A stretch of DNA of 64,000 bases from Mermis nigrescens (lineage: Eukaryota > Nematoda > Enoplea > Mermithida > Mermithidae), in contig JAVLUZ010000154.1 of assembly GCA_036768485.1 (NCBI GenBank), positions 42,377,646 to 42,441,645 of the forward strand, given 5' to 3'. The translations under genes were made by a program, and so were the position numbers. Below are positions 22,060 to 35,254 of this stretch, in pieces; the first letter of the stretch is position 1, and the number at the start of each line of letters is the position of its first letter. Below the pieces are notes generated by a model that worked only from the letters and a program-made list of their open reading frames with translations, was not told the DNA's origin and made no database searches.

Positions 22060-25052
22060 ATGCAAATGTCAAACATAATTATTATGATATTTTTAGCCAG
22101 TCAAATTCGATCTTCGCGCAGCTTCGTTAGCGTTGCTCATTCAATCTTAAATTATTTAAATTTTAGCAGGAGCGACCTAATCTGGAAGACTAATCGCAAC
22201 CGAACGAGATTCGGTTTTCGTTCAACGACCGATGGCAACAATAACACTGCGGTGACGTGGCAAAGGTCGCCCGGCAACAGCGATTATCTAGCTAATTACG
22301 GTAATGCTATTGGAGATGACGCGCAAATTTATTAGCTTAAAAAGTTATTAAAGTGCGGCAAAAAAATGCGACCAGCGGCTTAATTAAAATAACGTGAACA
22401 TTGAATGCTGATCGTAGAAACGGGAAATCGGCATAATTTTCGACGTAAGAGACATAGGCCAAAAGTGATTGATTCAATGACGTATTGGTTGCTCCAATTT
22501 ATGATCTGCTATAAAATTTGTGCCTAGAACTTGACCTTTAATCAATCTAAAAATGACACGAAAGGATCGAGTGTAGTTTAGGACGGGGCAGGCAACATGC
22601 GATTTAATCTGTACGAATGTATAAAACGCAATCGAGAAAGAAGCTCTGAAGTCTTTTATATTTATATGTAATACTGAATGAAGTTCCCAGTTTAATTATA
22701 GCAAAAGCTATATTTGAAGCTTATCATGGATTAACTGTCATTTTCTCTACGCTCCTAAGAATGAATTAGAAAGTAAAAAATAAAATTAAAACAAAAAATA
22801 AAACATAGAAAATTGCTTATCAAATTTATTAACTTATTATGTCTGGAAAAAGTAGCGATTTTGGCGCGAAATTTTTAGTTATGCTCAATTGTAATTCGTG
22901 TTCATGCATATAAAGCTTCGTGGTCGATGCCTTCGAGCATTTCATCCCAAAATACCTGGTACGAGCAGGCACGTAGCTGGCCCTCCTATTTTGGGGGGAC
23001 CAACACCAATTTTGGGGGGTCCAAGCCAAAAATAGCACAAAATAACGTGTGAAAAGTCCTACTTTTCCGGTTTTTCCTGAATTTATGGGGGGTCCGGACC
23101 CAACCCCCATTCCCTCCACAGCTACGTGCCTGGGTACGAGTATAGTGGTACCATTGTCAGAATAAGGATTATTTTTTAGACCATCAAGTTATTGAGTACA
23201 ATTTGAGTATTGAGTAATTATTGAGTAAAATAAGTGACTTAAAATAAATGATTCGCTATGATTTAATGTCTTTCACTGATCGGAATAACAATATAGCGCA
23301 TATGTTTCTTGGAACTGAACTAGAATATTTCTTCTAGATTGATGCCAATATAGGGTTTTGAACTCATCTCTAGTGGAAAATTTATAATTCGTTCTACATT
23401 CAGCGCCAAATCCATTTATACTTTTTGATTCGTTCGTTTACGTTTGAAAAAATAATAATGAGAAACTTTATTCTCGCGTTATTGCACTTCATAAAACGTC
23501 TTGCATTTCCATTGATTCGATGATAAGCTGCTGATTATGGTTTGATGCTTAACTTACGTAACGTAATATTCAATAATCAGGTGCGCGAGGCGTTTAGCAA
23601 TGGATCGCTATTTTTTGTGCGTTATTTGGCAAAAAAGATCGAGAAGCACGAGTGCGTAAAACAGCGTATTATGACGTGCTTTTAGTGCGGAATTCCGGTA
23701 TGATGCGAGTTTAATTTCATTTTTTCTTGCAGTAGAAAAAAGTAGTAATCATGACAAAATGGCCCCGGGGTACGAAATTCGCCCAAAGCGTCAGATATTA
23801 GCAGGTGGTCAGTTCGGCGACGGTTTATTGAACATTTTGAATCCATTTGGTCCAAGATCCATTGCCAGCTCAGGTACCCGCAGTAATTTATTTATTAATT
23901 AAATACATCGCCATTGTCCTGGAGCGTGTAATTTGTTTCTGACATTTTAAGATAATTTATTTAGCTGATTGAAAGTAAGGCCTATAAAGAAGGTATGCGA
24001 TGTAACCAGCACTAAAGATACCGGATATTTCGAAAAGTCGATAAATAGCAATTAAGCTGATGAAAAATGCGTCAGAATGACGCGATTTCCCTAAAAGTAC
24101 AAATGCATGAATAAATCTCATATTTGTATTAATATATTATCTTTTCATTGACCAACAAGGCTGTTAAATTGGATTTGTAGTTCCGGCTGGCCAGACTTAT
24201 TTGCTCCTCGGCTGTGATTCGGCAACTTCCTCTCCACACCTGAGTCTGGTGGGTTTCGTATGGAATTATACCCCAGTATCTGAAAAAATATCGCAGATCT
24301 CCAGAATTAAATCTTCAGATTTTTTACGCCTTTTCGTGATTTTATAATATTGGATAGAATTTGATGAGAACGGGAGAAAAATTGCGTTTTTCGCTCCTAT
24401 CATATATTTTAGGTCCCTTTTTCAATTGACCTTTAGGAAGCAATCCTAGACCCCATAAATTAAACTCAGCTCGTGTTATCTGTAAGTCTGCATGGAAAAC
24501 AGCAATCCTCGCCCTGAATGTGTTTTCTAGCGGCTGTTGACTTATCGACCAAAAGTGGTAGAGTCAAAAGCAGTCCCATGCTAGAAAAAAATCATTTTAG
24601 GGATTTGAAGCATTGTACTCTAAGCCACTGAAAATATATCTTATTGTGGTAGGCCTCATAGGTGGTCACCTGCCAAGTTCTTTAAGAGGTCCGATGGGGC
24701 GAAATTGCCAAACATAGCATAAAAAATTTGATTCTGGGGGTCTATCAATTTGGGAGCGGGGTTCCGCCGGAGTTTTGGGGTTTAGACCCCCACGTTCATT
24801 CGAGGTAGGTTTGCATTTCATAACTATGCATTTCAAGGTTTTTTGAACAATTTACTCAATCGTCCGCCGCCAAATAGAGGAGCAATGAATATCATCGATC
24901 CAAATTTGGGTATTTTGAGCGGCCTGAATTTGTTTGGCAACGGAAGAGGCCTGCATAATCCGGCGCCTCCGCTGGTGGAACCGACCGATGGAGTTTCGAA
25001 TTTCTTCTGTTCTTTATTCAGACGTTTCTTCGGTAATCTGTTGTCGCGATAA
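22060..25052 (+). CDS. Gene Z: secreted Gly/Asn/Pro-rich protein (lipocalin-cluster neighbour)
   Basis: Three exons join in phase: 22060-22300, 23733-23873 and 24838-25052, giving 198 residues (196 if the ATG at 22066 is used). Donors are TACG|GTAATG and TCAG|GTACCC; acceptors are TTTCTTGCAG and ATTTCAAG, and both introns are phase 1. The protein begins with a hydrophobic signal-like segment (MSNIIIMIFLAS). It then has basic and Asn-rich parts, a possible dibasic site (RPKRQ), and a tail of repeated N-L/I-L-N and NLFG-like words (LLNILNPFG, NNLLNRPPPN, LNLFGNG) ending FFCSLFRRFFGNLLSR. It has one Cys and no GxW lipocalin motif. Exons 2-3 are well supported by composition; exon 1 is less certain because its donor is weak. 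The intron 1 span contains an R2 element. Confidence 0.55.
22966..23132. mobile_element. R2 MITE copy a with 8-bp TSD GGTACGAG
   Basis: The perfect inverted ends are CAGGCACGTAGCTG and CAGCTACGTGCCTG. GGTACGAG lies at 22958-22965 and 23133-23140. The interior has TTTTGGGGGG and GGGGGGTCCGGACCC words. The 8-bp duplication and CAGG-type ends suggest a hAT-type non-autonomous element. It lies in intron 1 of gene Z. Confidence 0.85.
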
Positions 25053-25090
25053 TTTTCCGCTTGATTCAAGTAGTGCGTTGAAATTAGCAT

Positions 25091-25096
25091 AATAAA
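25091..25096 (+). terminator. Poly(A) signal of gene Z
   Basis: Canonical AATAAA 38 nt after the gene Z stop codon. Confidence 0.5.
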
Positions 25097-28000
25097 AAGC
25101 CGTCTCCGATCGAGCATTGGCAAAAGCATTAGATATAAACATTTTCACATTAAGCTTAAACGTCTGATATTAATTGTCGTCCTGGATATTGGTAGACAAA
25201 TAAAACAGGTAACGACGAAAGAAGCGTTATTTCAAAAATAATTTTCCAATTGAAGCAACGCTAATGACAAGCATGAAATTCCATTTTTTTCGAGCAAGTA
25301 TCACATGTATGAGCGACTTCAGAACTTGGATCGAAAATTGAATGTTATTTCGTCGTTAAGGACTTAATGCCAATGTTTTAAATCTAAAATGCACTAACAC
25401 GACAAAAAAGAGTTGTTTCGAGGTGTTTGAAAAAATTAGCACAGTAAGCTGTGATATTTGAGTGGATAAGGTGAGATTAAATTAGAAAACTACAGCGATT
25501 GTCTACTAGAAATTCATACAATTCAATAGAAAATCTAAAAGATTTTAACATTATTCGTTATGATACAGGTTTGTTGTTATTTATACGTAATAATCATACG
25601 TGTTCTTGGGAAATTGAGAGTGGTTTAGACCCTCTAGAATGGCTAATCACTGCGTTTTCAGCGTACAACAATGGTTTTTTAAGTTAATCTAACAAAGTAC
25701 AAGGAACCAGACCCTAAAACCTATTTCATTAAAAAGAGCATAAAACTCTCTATCTATTTACAGAAAAAATTTTCGGATTATCTCAAGAGCACAAAGAATT
25801 AAGGATAAAAACCTTCAAAACTACAGTAATTTTCCAATATGGCTGCCTACATGGCTAATAATGAAAAATGCGAATTCTTGATCAAATTAGACGAGTGAGT
25901 AATCATTCAAAAGCTCGCTTCACGCTGTTTTCATATTGAGCTCAAACATTCAATAAAATACAATCTGTAACGCATAATAAGCATGGCTTATGGGGGCAGC
26001 CATATTGGAAAAAATTTAAAACGCGTTTGTAGAGTGAACAGCGGGCTTAGAAGAAAAACCAAAAAATGAACATTTTAAAGGAAGCTAAAACGCAACTATT
26101 TTGCTAGTTTTCAGCATAATTTAATAAACTAGTAAAAAATGCGGCCATGTTGAAATTTGAGCTATTTTAGCTATGTGGTGTACTGTAGTTATAACAAAGT
26201 GAAAGTTTTTTCGGCAAAATAGTTTCATTTTTTTGCTTTGTATTTACAAAACTTTACTTTTTTGAAATCGGTTTGGTAGTTCTTGAGATTAACTCAAAAA
26301 ACTATATCTGACTTTTTAGCTTCATTAGTGGTTTTGTGTGGTTTCAGATTACATTATCTTTATTACTTGATAGATTTTTTCAGGAGCAAATGTGTGAAAC
26401 AAAATATACATCATTTAAAAGGAAATTTAATTCTCTTTATCATAGGGGCTCAATTACTTTACCATGTTAAAGCTATACAAAGCTGCATTATAAAATGTAA
26501 TAAATTTGCGAAAATCAGTGAAAATACAGTGTAATGGCTCCCACCAAATGGCTAAGATCATACATGGGCGCGGGCTTCGGACTCCAAAGAGTCCAATGAA
26601 CCCCTCAAGAATCAATGGACCCCAAAATAAAATTTTTGGTGTTATTTTTGGCAATGTATCTCCATCGGACCCTCTAGCCCATGTATGGCTGCGATCCCCC
26701 AAATTTTCAATTTTCCTGAAAATTCTAGAAAGTGTGCTGCTACATTTTTACCTAAATTTTTGCTCAAAAGTGTCAAATTTTCGAACTCGTTGTTTGACTA
26801 GATTTTGTTTAATTTACTCGAATTTTTTAGATTTTGTCAAAATGTTTTTTGTTTTCATGTTCCAGAGGAAACGAGCATCGCCAGAAACGTAAAAAAAGCT
26901 GTTTTGGACATCGTCTTTTAGCCCGAGAATGCAGAGGGGCTTTAACAAAATTTTTACGGGGCTGATCCTCCAGAATTACCGCTGCACACGTATTGCCAGA
27001 AACTTATAAATTATCAGGAAAAAAACGCAAATTTGTGCGTACGTTTCAAAACGAATCGGTAATAAAAAAGGAAGCAAATGAAATAATGTGAAAAAAATCA
27101 GAAAGTGAGCATCAAAAACGTCAGGGTCACGCATGCGCTACATACATAAGCATGTTTCTTCCAAAAATCGATGTCTGGTTGAGTGAGTATACAAAAATCG
27201 ATCTCAAACTCTCACTCAAAATATGAAATCTTCATTTTTATATTTTTTCGTACTGAAAACGATCCATCAATCTTTAGCTCATGAATAATAAAGCTTGACA
27301 AAACGAACGAGTCCGTAAAGCTTTTCCGCCAATCTCGCGATTATTAATTTGACAAAACACTGAGAATCAATTGGTGATAAATGTAATTTTTTGGCCTTTG
27401 CTGGGCACATTCATATGTACCTATTAAAAAAACGTTTCAATCGAATGAAAGATTTTCGCGGCTTTTTTACCCCAGCTGATAAGCTCATTATAATCAACCA
27501 TAAATGGGCAGCACCCGAATTCTGGGGAGTCAGGATGGATCGAATCGCCAAAAATGTTACTGAAAAAGAATTCTGGGGTTTTACAAACCATACATGGGCA
27601 GCAAGAAAATTGAGGGGGGGGTGAAATCATTAAAAATCGCTAAAATGTTACTAAAAAAGAATTTCGGAGTTTACAGTAATCTGCGGGGTTTTTTTAACTT
27701 ACAGGGTGTATACTCCAACTAACCCTGGTACTAACCCGTCCAACCCCTTACGTCCATGTGTGAATGCAACTCTGCATTTCTCGTTCCAATTTCGTATAAC
27801 CTTAAAATCTTCAGTAATGTGCGCACATCTTTGTTCCTTTTTGTTATAGCCATAATTTTATAATTCTAAACTGAGTCGAGTTCAGATGTCACTTTGATTT
27901 CGAGCACTTGCGTTAAGTTTTAATTTTTTTACTTTACTGAAAACGGGTAACAGTGTTTACGTGCATGGAAGTTAAAATAACAGTGTCAGATTCAATAAAT

Positions 28001-28106
28001 GAAATTAGATTTTAAACGGGATTAATAAAAAGCACCATTCATCTCATCTTTATCGCACGACGCTGTGGTGGAAATAAATTGAATTGTATTCTTTATTTCC
28101 GAATAT
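25097..28106. other. Spacer between genes Z and A
   Basis: No exon joins in phase to either neighbour. An R7 MITE is at 26559-26687. A second related fragment at about 27505-27625 contains paired CATACATGGGCAGC words. The rest is AT-rich single-copy sequence. Confidence 0.45.
26559..26687. mobile_element. R7 MITE (hM1-related), approximate 8-bp TSD
   Basis: The ends are CATACATGGGC and GCCCATGTATG, an exact inverse pair. The flanks GCTAAGAT (26551-26558) and GCTGCGAT (26688-26695) match at six of eight bases. The ends resemble hM1, but the 129-bp interior differs (GACCCCAAAATAAAATTTTTGG type). Confidence 0.75.
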
Positions 28107-31100
28107 ATGCAGAATTTTCTTTTAATTAATTTAATCTTTATTAGAGTAAGCTTAGATGAACAAAGTGAGGGTCGGCAGAGGGGGATAAAATCTCAGGAAT
28201 TCAAACCATGGAATTTAGTATTCACGATTTTTTTGGCTATTCAAACGACGAAAATGGTCAAAAAAGCCTGTAAAACGCTTTTTCGTGGCTATATCGCATT
28301 CTAAAGCATTTTTAGCCCGATTTGACAGCATTACATCGCTTTTAACACTAAAAAAGTTAGAAATTAATTAAGTTTCGGGCGCTTTTTGAGTAAAAAGAAC
28401 ATAAAAGTAATAATCAGGCGCGTCGGAAAAATTCTGACATTTGTATTTCTTTTGTCCACAAAAATGATGCAGAGAGCGTCTCGTCGGCTTAAAATCGCCG
28501 CAAAGTACTTGTCTGGCTGAATCCTTTAGCAGGGGTAATGTGCATGTATGATAGTAAGCATTCTGTCAATTTGATAGGCTTCACCATACATGCACAGCAC
28601 GGGAATTCTGGGAGGGGGGGGTTGAAATTTGATCATGTCTGGGTTTCACCTAATATTAACTTTTTTATATTTTTTACTCTCTCCTCTTATTTAACGCGCA
28701 GTTGATATAAATTAAGGTTGCTAGTCCGGAATCCGTGTTGGCTAGCATCAATAATATAAAGAGCGTGTTTGGTCCACCAATTTCAGTTCCGATCAATGAA
28801 AATTCATTAGTTGGCAAATGGCACCTGGTAGGATGCTTTTCAATTTTAAGAATTCGTCTTAATTTATTTTGAGTAATATAAAATGAGGTTTTTATTTCAC
28901 AGGTATACGTATCGCAAGTGACGTCTTTACTATACAAGCACTACGTACACTGTCACGTGGCTTACAGTAAAATATATTATAAGTATACGAAATGCGCTAA
29001 TTCTAAAATTTCGATTCTTTTTAGTCCTTCCTCTGGCAAACATTGGATTTTCATTGGTAGAAGCTTCTACTGATCTATCAAAGCCTTCGGTGTGGATTAC
29101 GAATAAAAAAATTTTGACTGTACGAAACTCGGGAAAATTTACTTTGCGGAAGATGGACTACCTTTATCCACAATCGTGTAACAATATCTTATATGAGAAC
29201 AACTGAACAGCTTTTTGAAAAATATATAAAATAGTTATGACATTCGTTAATCCAGAGCAAGTTGCTTCCCTTGGCATTCTAGATCAAATTATTTCATTCT
29301 GTTGAAAATAATTAATTATAGAATAATTAATGTGTATTTGTCCCTAACGCGGGAAATTTTTTAAAACTAATTCATTCCTGAAATTTATTATGATAATTCA
29401 CTTATTGTTCCTGACATGGGTCGCTTTAATCTTAAAATTTTTAGTTTTTTTTCACGCAATCTCTCCATACACGCTTTAGATTAATGAGGCAATAATTGTC
29501 GATCAATAGCAGACATGTAGCTGGTTCCCTTAATTTTGAGTGGAGGCTACAATTTCGAAATTAGATATCTCAAGAACTAATTGTATATAGGCATAAATAA
29601 TGGGGTTTTTGAGCGTTTTTCAGCGAGCTCTACGCATCGGACAAAAAATTTCCAGAAAAAAATTTAACTTGGAATCATATCCAAAAAATATGTTGCTTAG
29701 AATCGCCAAACAGATGATTTCTAAACATTTGACTCTATTGAAAACTTGCTTAAGTTGTTTTGTTCTCGATTCTGGTTTATTGTAAAGAAAAGCTATAGGT
29801 ACGAACTCAAATTTCGGCTGTTCGGAAGAAATAGTTATACAAAATAATAAATTCGGTGCGAAGCGCCCAAAAAGTTTGTGCTGGTTAGTTCAAAAATATG
29901 CTAGAATCTATTCTGGTAGTCTTTCGAATATGCTTCGAGAATTTTCAAGTTTTCCCTACAGGGACCCTTTTGAAAAATATTCGTACTTCCGAAATTTAGG
30001 AGACTAGTCCCCCTATCCCTTGCTACTTAGGCGCTCAGCACAGCTCAGCTGGGTCAACCGGCACCCGTTTATAGGTTGGTCAGACGTTCGAAACCCGAAA
30101 ATGTCAGCTTCGATGATTTATGAAAACGTTTACAAACGTGTAAACAGTGAAAATTACCCTTATTCACAGTCTGGACACAATTCCGAGTATTTTTTCAAAA
30201 AATCGATTTTTATCAGTTTTCGCTTAAATTTTTTTTACTTTTTGTCAGAAAATTTTTTCTTTCACCTGCTTCTAGACTATAAGATCTTTTTTCAGTCTGA
30301 GGTATCAGTCCGGAATAATAACTCAATTCACACTTTCCAGACGATAAGTAAACTACATTAATTAAACGCATGCTTGTATGCTAGCGTGGAGCATTAAAGC
30401 TTTTAATCTTCAAGGTACTATCAATTTATAATAATATCTCGTCTTTTTCAGTGCCGATAGATGGAATTAGATTAAGAGAATTAGAAGATAGGTTTTTTCT
30501 TACATCAACATAAATTATATGATACTGAGACAGAACTATGCTGAAGTTCAATCAGCTTTAAAGCTGATCTCGTGTTTCAAATGAAAAATAAAAAATCTTA
30601 ACCCCCTCCTAAGTCTGTATGTTCACTTAATCAGTGGCGGACCTAGGATTTTCCTAAGGGAGGGGGTGGTATCTCAACGTTTTCAAAAACAGTCAAAAAT
30701 AGGTCCAAAAATTTGCCCTTAACGCGCGAAATAGCGTTTTTCGGTGTTTTACATTGTATACTTTTACATAAAATCACTTTTGACGCAATATATTTTCTGA
30801 AAATTTTAAAATTTTAGACAATTTTGTGCGAAAAAATCATTAAATTGTTTTGACTTTAACGAAAATCTGGCGCGAAGCGCCGGAAAATTTGTGAAATTAA
30901 GGCGGATATACGTCTAGATGCATAATTTACTGCTTGATTTCCTGTATTTATAGCATTTGATGCGAAACATCGTAATATTTAATTGAAAATAGAAGAAAAC
31001 TTTGCAAAAATAGCTGTTTCTGCTGTTAAAATTGTTTTGAAAACCTACATGAACAGAAAATGGCTTCCAGGCAGTAAAGTTGGTTCCTAAAAGTCTTTGT

Positions 31101-33626
31101 ACATTTTGTACACACAAATTTTTGGGTACTATGATATAGTACGGTAGCGACTTCAGTGTGGTAAAAACAGAGTTGTTCGACCTTTGGTAGTGTATTTCGA
31201 CTAATTCCTGGGTTTATGAGGGTAAAAATCATTAAGAATTGTGTTATAACGGCGCTAAGCACTGAAATATTTGACATTTTTCCCTTTCGAAATGTGATTT
31301 ATGCTATTATAAAGATATATAGGACACACAATTACTCATAGCGACGAAAATTTTTGCGAATTTCAGACTTTTTTGCAGGTTTTGTCTTCCCGAAAATCTC
31401 TGTACATGAAGACGGTCCCGAAAAGTCTTTGTACGTCGGGAAAAATCTTTGTCGAATACAAAAAACCGTGCTTCCAGGTCACCAAGAAAGTAAATAAAAT
31501 GTCATTAATAGGTATACTGGAAAAATTTGAGAAATTATGGTCACTGATGGCCAGCAATCATGGCAAATTGCATATCCATTCTTTATCTCGCCAAATATTT
31601 TTGGCCAATGGAAAGGGCCGGCCGCCCCCCGCCCCCTTAAATCCGCCCCTGAACTTAATCAATTCATTTCTTTTTATTATCTGATACTGAGTCAAACAGC
31701 ACTCAATTTTTTCTTAACTTGCGCAGTTATAATACCTAACGCGGGTTATCAGTTAGAACCTGAAAGTCAGCTTGATGCAGAAGAATTCAGCGGATTGGAG
31801 CAAAATTTTACTGCTAAAAATACCGACGAATCGGAAGCCGAGAAAGTGTCAAACAATGCGATCAAGCCCCTCAAATACTTCATAGCTACCGACGATAGTC
31901 GCTTAACATTGTCCGTTTTCTCAAGAAATCCTGATAATTTTTTCCGTCTCTACAGTGCCATAGTTATTCGATTTTTGAGTCAAGAAGGTTTTGGTGGAGC
32001 TGCTTTTTGGAATGAACCTCAGCCGGTTTACCACAGGTTTATAGAATTTTTATGATTTAAATTTAAACATTGTAGATGCTATGCTTTTAAGAGTACTGAA
32101 TATTAAATGTCTAATATTCGTATTTCGCAGATGTTTATCTTATTAAAAAAATTCGTCGCTAATTTATTTTTATTTGATGCATTTTTTAACATTACATCTC
32201 TAGGACAAGATTTTAAAATTATTGAAACTTATTTAAAACTGTATCACTTTTCAGATGTCGCAACATAAATTAGAATAGTGAAAAATAAGCTAAGGGTAAA
32301 TGGTCATTATTAGGTAAAGTTTTTAGTCAAGAAGGTTTTGGTGGATCTGTCTTTCGAATCGTTCAGTCAAACATACTTGCATGCACATTGCACGCTAATA
32401 ATGTCGTATTTGTGGATATTTCTGCATTGAAAAGCGCTACATTTATATCTGTTAATTGCTCAGCCCATGAGCCACGAAACTTTGAAAATTTTTTCCTCGA
32501 TAAGATTAACTCCGTCAAATTTGCTTGTATTTTCTCTATTCTCTTTTTCCAGTTTTAACAATTTTTGTACCTACGTACATATCGTATCTTTAGCAGTAAG
32601 TCGCTGTACAGTGATCCAGGTCACGTACATATGCACTTTATTATTTACACATATGAAGGCGAGATCGAGGGATGCGACTTCAAAACATAATCGATTAATC
32701 GAGAGCATACGTGGGCAGCGAAAAAATTCTGGGGGGGGTGCAAAATTTTTGAAGGTCAAAAAATTGCCTTAAAAATGGTGGTATGGCGATAAAAACATAA
32801 TTTTTCGACGTTTCTCATCAAGCACTATCCATTGGTATCAAAAAATTGCGAAAAAAACGAAAAAAATTTTTACAAATCGAATTCTGGAGGGGGGTATTTT
32901 GATTTCTGGGGGGGGGTATTTTGGTTTTTGAGGGATGCATACCCCCCAAAACCCCCACGCCCAGGTGTGATCGAGAGACACGATGTATGTATGGTGATAG
33001 ACAAACGTGCACATGGGATTGGGTTTGAGTGTCTTATGACCCATCTAAAATTAAAAAATAAAAACTTCCGGTTAGAATAAAGCATAAAAATAAATGAAAA
33101 TTAAAAAAAAATTTTGCGAACATACTTCAAAGCATTTACTGCACTTTTTGAGACCATTTTGACCCAAAAAAGCTCTCTGACTAGCCCAAAGACCGGTCAT
33201 GCTGTGCATTTCTGATCATAAATCGTATAAGACGGCCTATCTCTCTAGTTTGTCAAAGATAAGTTAGGTATTTGAACTTTATTTAAAAAACGGATTCGAA
33301 AACAGATTTTTCTAAATCGAAACCTCTTGTGCCGTTCCGGATTTGAAAGAAGTTCTTAATTAAATCCTAAATTATTTTTGATTTGATTTATTTCGAAGAG
33401 TTCTATTATTTTGATTTCAACCAGATTATGCAATTATCCGAGTCTAAGCGAAATTGAACTACGTTTTTCGGAAGAAATAGAGGCAGCTAATACGCTCCCA
33501 CTTAAGACAAGTACTCGGAAGCCGCACGTTATGGAGCAAGCACAGCGATCTATTAAAGCAATCGCCGATAACGAAAAACCCGAAAACGTGATTAACTTTA
33601 ATTTATTTGGTAGTTTGTTTGGATAA
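28107..33626 (+). CDS. Gene A: secreted lipocalin-like protein
   Basis: Six exons join in phase: 28107-28145, 28717-28827, 28903-28966, 29025-29177, 31727-32036 and 33425-33626, giving 292 residues. The first exon ends at a strong donor (AGA|GTAAGC) and encodes a signal peptide core (MQNFLLINLIFIR). Exon 2 carries the lipocalin GxW motif (LVGKWHL, residues 44-50). Cys67 and Cys228 align with conserved cysteines of gene B. The segment LSVFSRNPDNFFRLY aligns with HVFARDPVIYKQKY in gene B and VFVIARDPTRFHEKY in gene C. An acidic insertion (residues about 130-165) with a possible N-glycosylation site (NFT) is unique to A. The tail ends NLFGSLFG. Intron 4 (29178-31726) is long because of repeats, including an R3 element; intron 5 carries an hM1 MITE. 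The likely role is extracellular binding of a lipophilic ligand, inferred from the family only. Exon 2's acceptor (AAATTAAG) is weak but is the only phase-compatible choice. Confidence 0.7.
30036..30100 (+). repeat. tRNA-like Pol III box pair (SINE-like remnant)
   Basis: An A-box-like CAGCTCAGCTGGG is followed about 45 nt later by a B-box-like GTTCGAAACCC. Spacing fits a tRNA-derived promoter, but the cloverleaf stems are poor, so this is a degraded tRNA-derived module rather than a working tRNA gene. It lies in gene A intron 4. Confidence 0.25.
30632..31651. mobile_element. R3 element copy a (hAT-like, non-autonomous)
   Basis: The ends are CAGTGGCGGAC and ATCCGCCCCTG. The flanks CACTTAAT (30624-30631) and AACTTAAT (31652-31659) agree at seven of eight bases. 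CAGTGGCGG-type termini with 8-bp duplications are typical of hAT elements. The 1020-bp interior shares GCGAAGCGCC-like words with R6 and lacks a transposase frame. It sits in gene A intron 4, directly upstream of exon 5. Confidence 0.75.
32706..32969 (+). mobile_element. hM1 MITE copy 9 with 8-bp TSD ATCGAGAG
   Basis: ATCGAGAG lies at 32698-32705 and 32970-32977. The ends are CATACGTGGGC and GCCCAGGTGTG. It is inserted in gene A intron 5. Confidence 0.92.
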
Positions 33627-33678
33627 TAGTCAGAGATGCATTTTTTCATGGCTTTGGTTAGAAAGTAATTAACCCACG

Positions 33679-33684
33679 AATAAA
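33679..33684 (+). terminator. Poly(A) signal of gene A
   Basis: AATAAA 53 nt downstream of the gene A stop codon. Confidence 0.5.
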
Positions 33685-35254
33685 CTTCACCCATATTGCA
33701 GGATGGATGGGAAATGGCTCTGTACAGAGCAGAAAACGCTGCCCCATCGATTTCTCAATTATTCATAATCTTTTGCTATTAATTATTACATTCTAGTTAA
33801 AACTTTGGACACGTAAAAAAATCATTTTCTTCATTTGTCGCGCGGATAATTTTTGGGCAGCTGCAAATAGTAAAAGCATCTTTTGGGAAAGTGTACTAAT
33901 TTGATGGAAGTTTAGCGGGTCAATTGTAACAAAACTGTAATTTAGAAAGTTCGGGCGGGTTGACAAAAGTTTACGCAATATGAGATGGCCGAATATGTTT
34001 ACAACATTACCAGAATCATTAAATGCGTACTTTACGTATAAATAACCAAGTTTAGATCAATTTTAATATTCAAGCATAACTCGTATGGAATGCAGGAAGC
34101 TTTTCATTTTTTTCATAGATTTCTGGTTTTTTTTCTGAAAGGTTTTCTTTACATATTTTCATTTCCTTGTTATTTTAGATTTTATACATTTAGATTTTCA
34201 TCATGTTTGAATTCCAGTCCAGCATTTTCTGGTTTGAAGCCAGGTTCAAAATTAAAGGCGAATCAGATTCAGAATATTTTCTTGTTTTCAGAACTTGAAT
34301 ATACGAGTATAACTATTGAATCTACCAATTAATGTTAATTCGTAAATTAGACTAATGAAGAGCAGGCACGTAGCTGGGGGAATAGGGGGGACCGGTCCCT
34401 TCCAAAATTTTGAAAGTACGAGTTACGAGTATTTTTTGTAAGGGTCCCACAAAGGAGTTAATTGAAAATTCTTGAAGCGTATTTGGAAGACCGCCAGAAT
34501 AGATCTTCGCATGCTTTTGAGCTGATAGACCCAAAATTCTTGGGCGCTTTTCAAATGAATTTTTTTATTTTTCAAAGATATTTCTCCCCCAATAATTAGA
34601 GCACTCTGAGAATGGCTCAAAGACACAATTTTTTACTTATCTTCAAGTATTTGATACAAAAATTTTAGTCCCTCCCAAATTCTGAAGGTCAGATACGTGC
34701 CTGATGAAGAGTCAGCTGTGAAAGATGATTATTGCCCATCAAGATCATTTCGTTTTATAATGCCGATTAGATCACCTATTGTTATCAGGATATATGTCAC
34801 GTTTTGCCCAAGCTTTTAGCTTAGCTCGTGCCTCAGACTTTCAGACTTTATATGAGGAATACATTGTGCACATAGGGTGATCATTTTATCCTCAAGATTC
34901 AGTAAACATTGTACATATGGCGTACGAAATGCTTACAAAGATATTCAATTCAATATAAAAATTAAAATTTTCAGTATTTCTACCAATCAGCGTATGAACA
35001 TCGATTAGGAGATTTTACAGAGAAAAGCGAATTATAATTCGAAGAAACGATATCTTATGATAAGTATATTATTAATTAGCAAGGAGGATAATAATTTGAT
35101 TTTATTGTGAGCCTAATTTTTCATTGCGTCTAAAATGTGTAGTTTCTGCTGATTTTTCCTATAAATTCAATACCTATCTGGTTTCATATTATTCCGAAAC
35201 GCGTTTTCGGCGAGCGTCGCTTTCAATATAATGTACTTGTACTTATTTAGGCAG
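33685..35254. other. Spacer after gene A, one R2 element
   Basis: No supported exon. The R2 copy at 34363-34703 is the only recognisable element. The remainder is AT-rich single-copy DNA. Confidence 0.4.
34363..34703. mobile_element. R2 MITE copy b with 8-bp TSD ATGAAGAG
   Basis: It begins CAGGCACGTAGCTGG and ends GATACGTGCCTG. ATGAAGAG lies at 34355-34362 and 34704-34711. At 341 bp it is longer than copy a. Confidence 0.85.

Noticed and set aside
24838..28827. Joining gene Z exon 3 directly to gene A exon 2 as one long lipocalin gene
   Set aside because: The phases do not match (a remainder of one against a phase-0 acceptor). The short exon at 28107-28145 with a strong GTAAGC donor fits gene A exon 2 exactly and supplies a signal peptide.
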